Part shown: positions 60,571 to 64,000 of the stretch, in pieces
Layout: each line of letters opens with the position of its first letter
Numbering within the stretch: the stretch's first letter is position 1
Source: Asterias rubens
Taxonomy: Eukaryota; Echinodermata; Asteroidea; Forcipulatida; Asteriidae
Assembly: GCF_902459465.1 (NCBI RefSeq)
Contig: NC_047068.1
Span: forward strand, 5,952,001 to 6,016,000
Reading direction: 5' to 3'
Length of the DNA stretch: 64,000 bases
The notes under the pieces: model-generated
Database searches by the model: none
Told to the model about the DNA's origin: nothing
The model's input: only the letters and a program-made list of their open reading frames with translations
Program-made: the position numbers and the translations under genes

Positions 60571-63403
60571 ATGGCTTCTAACTCGGAAAGCACCTCGGAA
60601 GAGGCCCCGTTTTCGGGGGAAGTTGAAGAGATCATGGAGGTTGTCGGCGACCCTGAGAACAGCGACATGGAGGACTCGGAAGGGGAAGGTGATGGGGAGA
60701 GGAGAGTCTTTCTTCCTGGTGACTCCCTCAACGAAGGGGAGATGCTTGTTCGAGATGACTCCGCTTACCACATGTATCATCAAGCACAAACAGGTAGGGT
60801 TTGTGTGCAGGTGCCCAGTTTACGGACAATAGATGTTTGGTTGTTCCATGATGTGTTCTTATTCCTCCACAAATTATTAAGGATAATCTTCCGGACGTCG
60901 CCACCAATTTATCCGCCGTTAATTAACTCCAAAACCACTGAATTTTTTTCTTACCTGTGAAAATTTAGGCTCAATCGGTCATCGGAGTCGGGAGAAAAAA
61001 ACGGGAAAACCCACCCTTGTTTCCGCAGGTTTCGCCGTGTCATGACATGTGTTTAAAATAAATCCGTAATTCTCGTTAACGAGAATTTATATTGTTTTGC
61101 TGTTTTCTCAAAAAGTAAAGCATTTCATGGAATAATATTTCAAGAGAAGTCTTTCACCATTGCCTTCTGTAAACCCTGTAAGTTATTTGTAAATCTGTGA
61201 ACTTTAATTTTTTTTCTGAACCGAAAGGGTCCAATGGCTCCAAAAAAAGAATTGTCATGGTTTTGAGAAATTTCAAATAAAATTGTATTGTCAGAATCAG
61301 ATTGGATGTTTTTCAATATTTACAAACTATTTTTAGCTCCACTTGTATCACCAAATTGATCAGCTTGGCCACGTAACTTTGTTATGTTCATGTATTAATT
61401 TAATCTGTTATTAATTTGTTTGTGAAACAGTGTTTTTAAACATTGTTGTTGATCTATGACACAGGACTAAATGTTTACGAGCAGAAATCACTGATCATTT
61501 ATTCTCTGGATAAAATGCTGTGTCAGACCGCCACATATTAATTAATGACAAAAATAACTAAAAAGACCAACTTTCTGAATGTAAAGAGAAAACAAGATAA
61601 AGGGTTGTTCTTTACTTTGCCTTGTTAAATAGTTGACTACTTTGTTACAGGTGCACCGTGTCTGAGCTTTGATATTCTGAGAGATACCTTGGGAGATGAC
61701 CGTAAATCCTACCCACACACAGCATTCACAGTGGCTGGTAAGAACGAATACTGAAATCGTACAGTTCAACATTCACATCATCAGGCCTGGCGTTGCATCT
61801 TTGAGAAGGCAAATTTTCATTTTGCAATAGGCACTTCCTGTTGGAAATCATAAAGGAACTTTTGAAGGGGTACCAAGGCCATTACCATGGCAACAGAGGC
61901 AATGGCCTCATCATAGGAGGGAGGACAAATTTTTGGTCTATGTGCATTTGAACAGCAAAAAAGTTGTTATTCTCTCCAGATAAATATAATCCATGCTCTT
62001 ACCTCTTGGACCTATTTCTTTCCAGGAGCTCCTTGGAATCTTTATCTTCTATGGTATTAAAAGGTGGAATAGCCATCATTTTGAGAAACCTCCTGAATTT
62101 TGGATCATAGTTTTCCTGTTGTAATTTGTAGGAAGAGCCAATTGGGCAGAAGAGTATACCAAAAGTATCAATAAAGATCCTTTTTATTAGTAATTTCACA
62201 TAAATTATGTATTCCCCTTTTTTTATTACTCTCCACAAGGAACTCAAGCAGAGAAGGCTCATCTAAACAATCTCATCGTCATGAAGATGAGTAATCTCAA
62301 TCGCACCCGGCAGAAGGCATCGGACGATGAAGACTCGAGCGACTCAGACAGTGACAGCGAAGATGAAGATGAGAAGCCGGAGCTGGAGACGGCCATGCTG
62401 AAACACCTTGGAGCAATCAACAGAATAAGAGTAAGGGCTTAGCGTTATGGTTAGGGTAGTGGTAGGGTTAGGGTTAGGGTTAGGGTTAGGGTTAGGGTTA
62501 GGGTTAGCATTAGGGTTAGGGTTAGGGTTAGGGTTAGGGTTAGGGTTAGGGTTAGGGTTAGGGTTAGGGTTAGCGTTAGCAGTAGGGTTAGGGCAGTGGT
62601 TAGGGTTAGGGTTAGGGTTAGGGTAGTGGTTAGGGTTAGGGTTAGGGTTAGGGTTATGGTTAGGGTTAGTGTTAGGGTTAGGGTTAGGGTAGTGGTTAGG
62701 ATTAGGGTTAGGGTTAGGGTTAGGGTTAGGGTAGTGGTTAGGGTTAGGGTTAGGGTTAGGGTTAGGGTTAGGGTTAGGGTAGTGGTTAGGGTTAGGGTTA
62801 GGGTTAGGGTTAGGGTAGTGGTTAGGGTTAGGGTTAGGGTAGTGGTATCTATCCTCCCCTGCCACCTCTCGGGGCACTATGTGGATTAGGTTTTAGTCCC
62901 TTGAATAATTATCTGGGGATTTCCTCCCACAATAAAAACTGAAACTCCTTCCTTGTCTTCTCTCCATTGGGTTCTTGGCTAGTCCTTGGATTCACAACCA
63001 GAATAAATGAAATGAAATGAAATGGCTGAGTTCCTTTGAGGCGTGTTGGTACACGACTGCTTGTCTAGACCAGTCGTGAGTTAACTGTTGTAAAAATGTT
63101 AAAAATAACTGGCCAAGGGCAAGCAGCCCAGTTTAAATTTCAAGCCCTGTGTTTGTTTTTTCATTCACTGAACTCCTGGTTTTTTTTCTTAACAGAGTAC
63201 CACCATTGGACAGAAACAAGTTGCTGCAACGTGGTCGGATACAGGTTCAGTTCACTTGTGGGATTTAAGCGAGGCCCTGTCGGCCGTTGGAAATGCACAG
63301 CGCATGGCACGGTTCATGAGGCAGGCATCGCATAAACCTCTCTTCACATTCACTGGGCATCAGACTGAAGGTTTTGCAATGGACTGGTGTCCGACAACAC
63401 CAG
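60571..63403 (+). CDS. GRWD1: Glutamate-rich WD-repeat protein 1 (N-terminal four exons; 3' end outside the window)
   Basis: Coding exons 60571-60793, 61651-61737, 62240-62430 and 63196-63403 join in phases 1, 1 and 0, and the last donor is phase 1. GRWD1 is a nuclear/nucleolar histone-binding WD40 protein acting in ribosome biogenesis and chromatin at replication origins. The visible part begins [16 protein letters not shown], is acidic for 45 residues, then has the CAF1C/RBBP4-type histone-binding N-terminal segment ([20 protein letters not shown]). A Ser/Asp/Glu tract ([14 protein letters not shown]) sits in exon 3. Exon 4 contains the first WD-type blade ([12 protein letters not shown]) and [13 protein letters not shown] of the next. 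The start at 60571 is the first in-frame ATG. About 236 of roughly 450 residues are present. Intron 3 holds a long telomere-type repeat. Confidence 0.95.
60951..61022 (-). repeat. MITE family 1 fragment in GRWD1 intron 1
   Basis: CCTGTGAAAATTTAGGCTCA then ATCGGTCATCGGAGTCGGGA: an internal piece only, no ends. The rest of intron 1 (61023-61650) is AT-rich and unrecognised. Confidence 0.7.
62452..62848 (+). repeat. Interstitial telomere-type (TTAGGG)n tract in GRWD1 intron 3
   Basis: About 400 bp of near-perfect TTAGGG hexamers, with a TAGTGG- or CAGTGG-type unit recurring eight times and a few base changes. The G-rich strand is the coding strand, so the pre-mRNA would carry UUAGGG repeats. 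The long Pro-Asn and Val-Arg reading frames across it are only translations of the repeat. Confidence 0.95.
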
Positions 63404-63429
63404 GTAGGTTTGCTGTAGTATTTTACATA

Positions 63430-63607
63430 AATGGGCCCAATTTCATAAAGCCTGTAAGCACAAAAACACGCTAAACACAGAAAAGTATTGTTACTGTTGG
63501 CAGAATCAGGTTATCAGCCCAAATAATGTTAAGTTTGCATTGTTGTGGCTTGGGCCCAATTCACTTTTTGCTAAGCAAAGAAATTTGTCAAGCAATATTT
63601 TCTGCTT
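63430..63607. repeat. GGGCCC-type repeat copy in GRWD1 intron 4
   Basis: GGGCCCAATTTCATAAAGCC followed by GGGCCCAATTCACTTTTTGC. The window's last bases (GATGAAATTGGGCCC) start or close another copy. Confidence 0.7.
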
Positions 63608-63980
63608 ATAAAGGCGATGGACACTATTGGTAACTACTCAAAATAATTAGTGATAAAACCTTATTTGGTAACAAGTAATGGGGAGAGGTTGATAGTATAA
63701 AACGGCTCCCTCTGAAGTGACGCAGTTTTCGAGAAAGAAGTAATTTTCCACAAATTTGATTTTGAGACCTCAGATTTAGAATTTGAGGTCTCGAAATCAA
63801 GCATCTGAAAGCACACAACTTTGTGTGACAATGGTATTTTTTCTTTCATTATTATCTCACAACTTTGATGACCAATTGAGCTCAAATTTTCACAGGTTTG
63901 TTATTTTATGCATATGTTGAGATACAGTAAGTGAGAAGACTGGTCTTTGACAATTACCAATAGTGTCCAGGGTCTTTAAC
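63608..63980 (+). repeat. MITE family 1, full-length, in GRWD1 intron 4
   Basis: ATAAAGGCGATGGACACTAT to GTGTCCAGGGTCTTTAA. It carries the palindromic GAGACCTCAGATTTAGAATT block and the CTCAAATTTTCACAGGTTTG block. It is inserted inside or between GGGCCC-type repeats. Confidence 0.92.
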
Positions 63981-64000
63981 AGTTTGATGAAATTGGGCCC

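Noticed and set aside
62344-62889. Long frames of Pro-Asn (minus) and Val-Arg (plus) dipeptides
   Set aside because: They are translations of the TTAGGG-type repeat in a GRWD1 intron.

Overview
The window is eukaryotic DNA: spliced genes with GT-AG introns, AT-rich introns dense in MITEs, and no operons. An invertebrate deuterostome, most likely an echinoderm and perhaps a sea star, fits best. The histone H3 has Glu at position 81, as I recall sea urchin H3 having, there is a TTAGGG telomere-type tract, and the short TTAA-flanked MITEs resemble those I associate with sea-star genomes. The species call is inference.

Layout, left to right. (1) 1-8.3 kb: the 5' part of PGS1 (mitochondrial phosphatidylglycerophosphate synthase) on the minus strand. 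Four coding exons are visible and the gene runs off the left edge. (2) 11.6-35.7 kb: three minus-strand genes for small secreted cysteine-rich proteins of the beta-microseminoprotein (MSMB/PSP94) type, here called A, B and C. All three have three coding exons with the same intron phases (1, then 2) and a splice acceptor a few bases before the ATG. An intronless histone H3 gene with a 3' stem-loop lies between A and B, among LINE, SINE and Penelope-like fragments. (3) 40.4-44.2 kb: a minus-strand secreted C-type-lectin-like protein with a Ser/Thr-rich stalk, whose start exon I did not find. (4) 44.2-56.4 kb: a 12-kb stretch without recognisable genes, made of tandem repeats, MITEs and diverged duplications. 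(5) 56.4-63.4 kb: a head-to-head pair, VCF1/FAM104A-like (minus, complete) and GRWD1 (plus, 3' end outside the window). They share a 208-bp promoter with a perfect IR-1 nuclear-receptor half-site pair, and GRWD1 intron 3 holds about 400 bp of TTAGGG-type repeats.

Housekeeping genes (PGS1, VCF1, GRWD1) flank a secreted-protein island (three MSMB-like genes plus the lectin-like gene). The island looks like a locally expanded reproductive or immune secretome cluster; that role is inference. Exon joins were worked out by hand from splice signals, reading phase and family similarity. All 13 internal joins proposed for the spliced genes are phase-consistent, but no transcript data were available.
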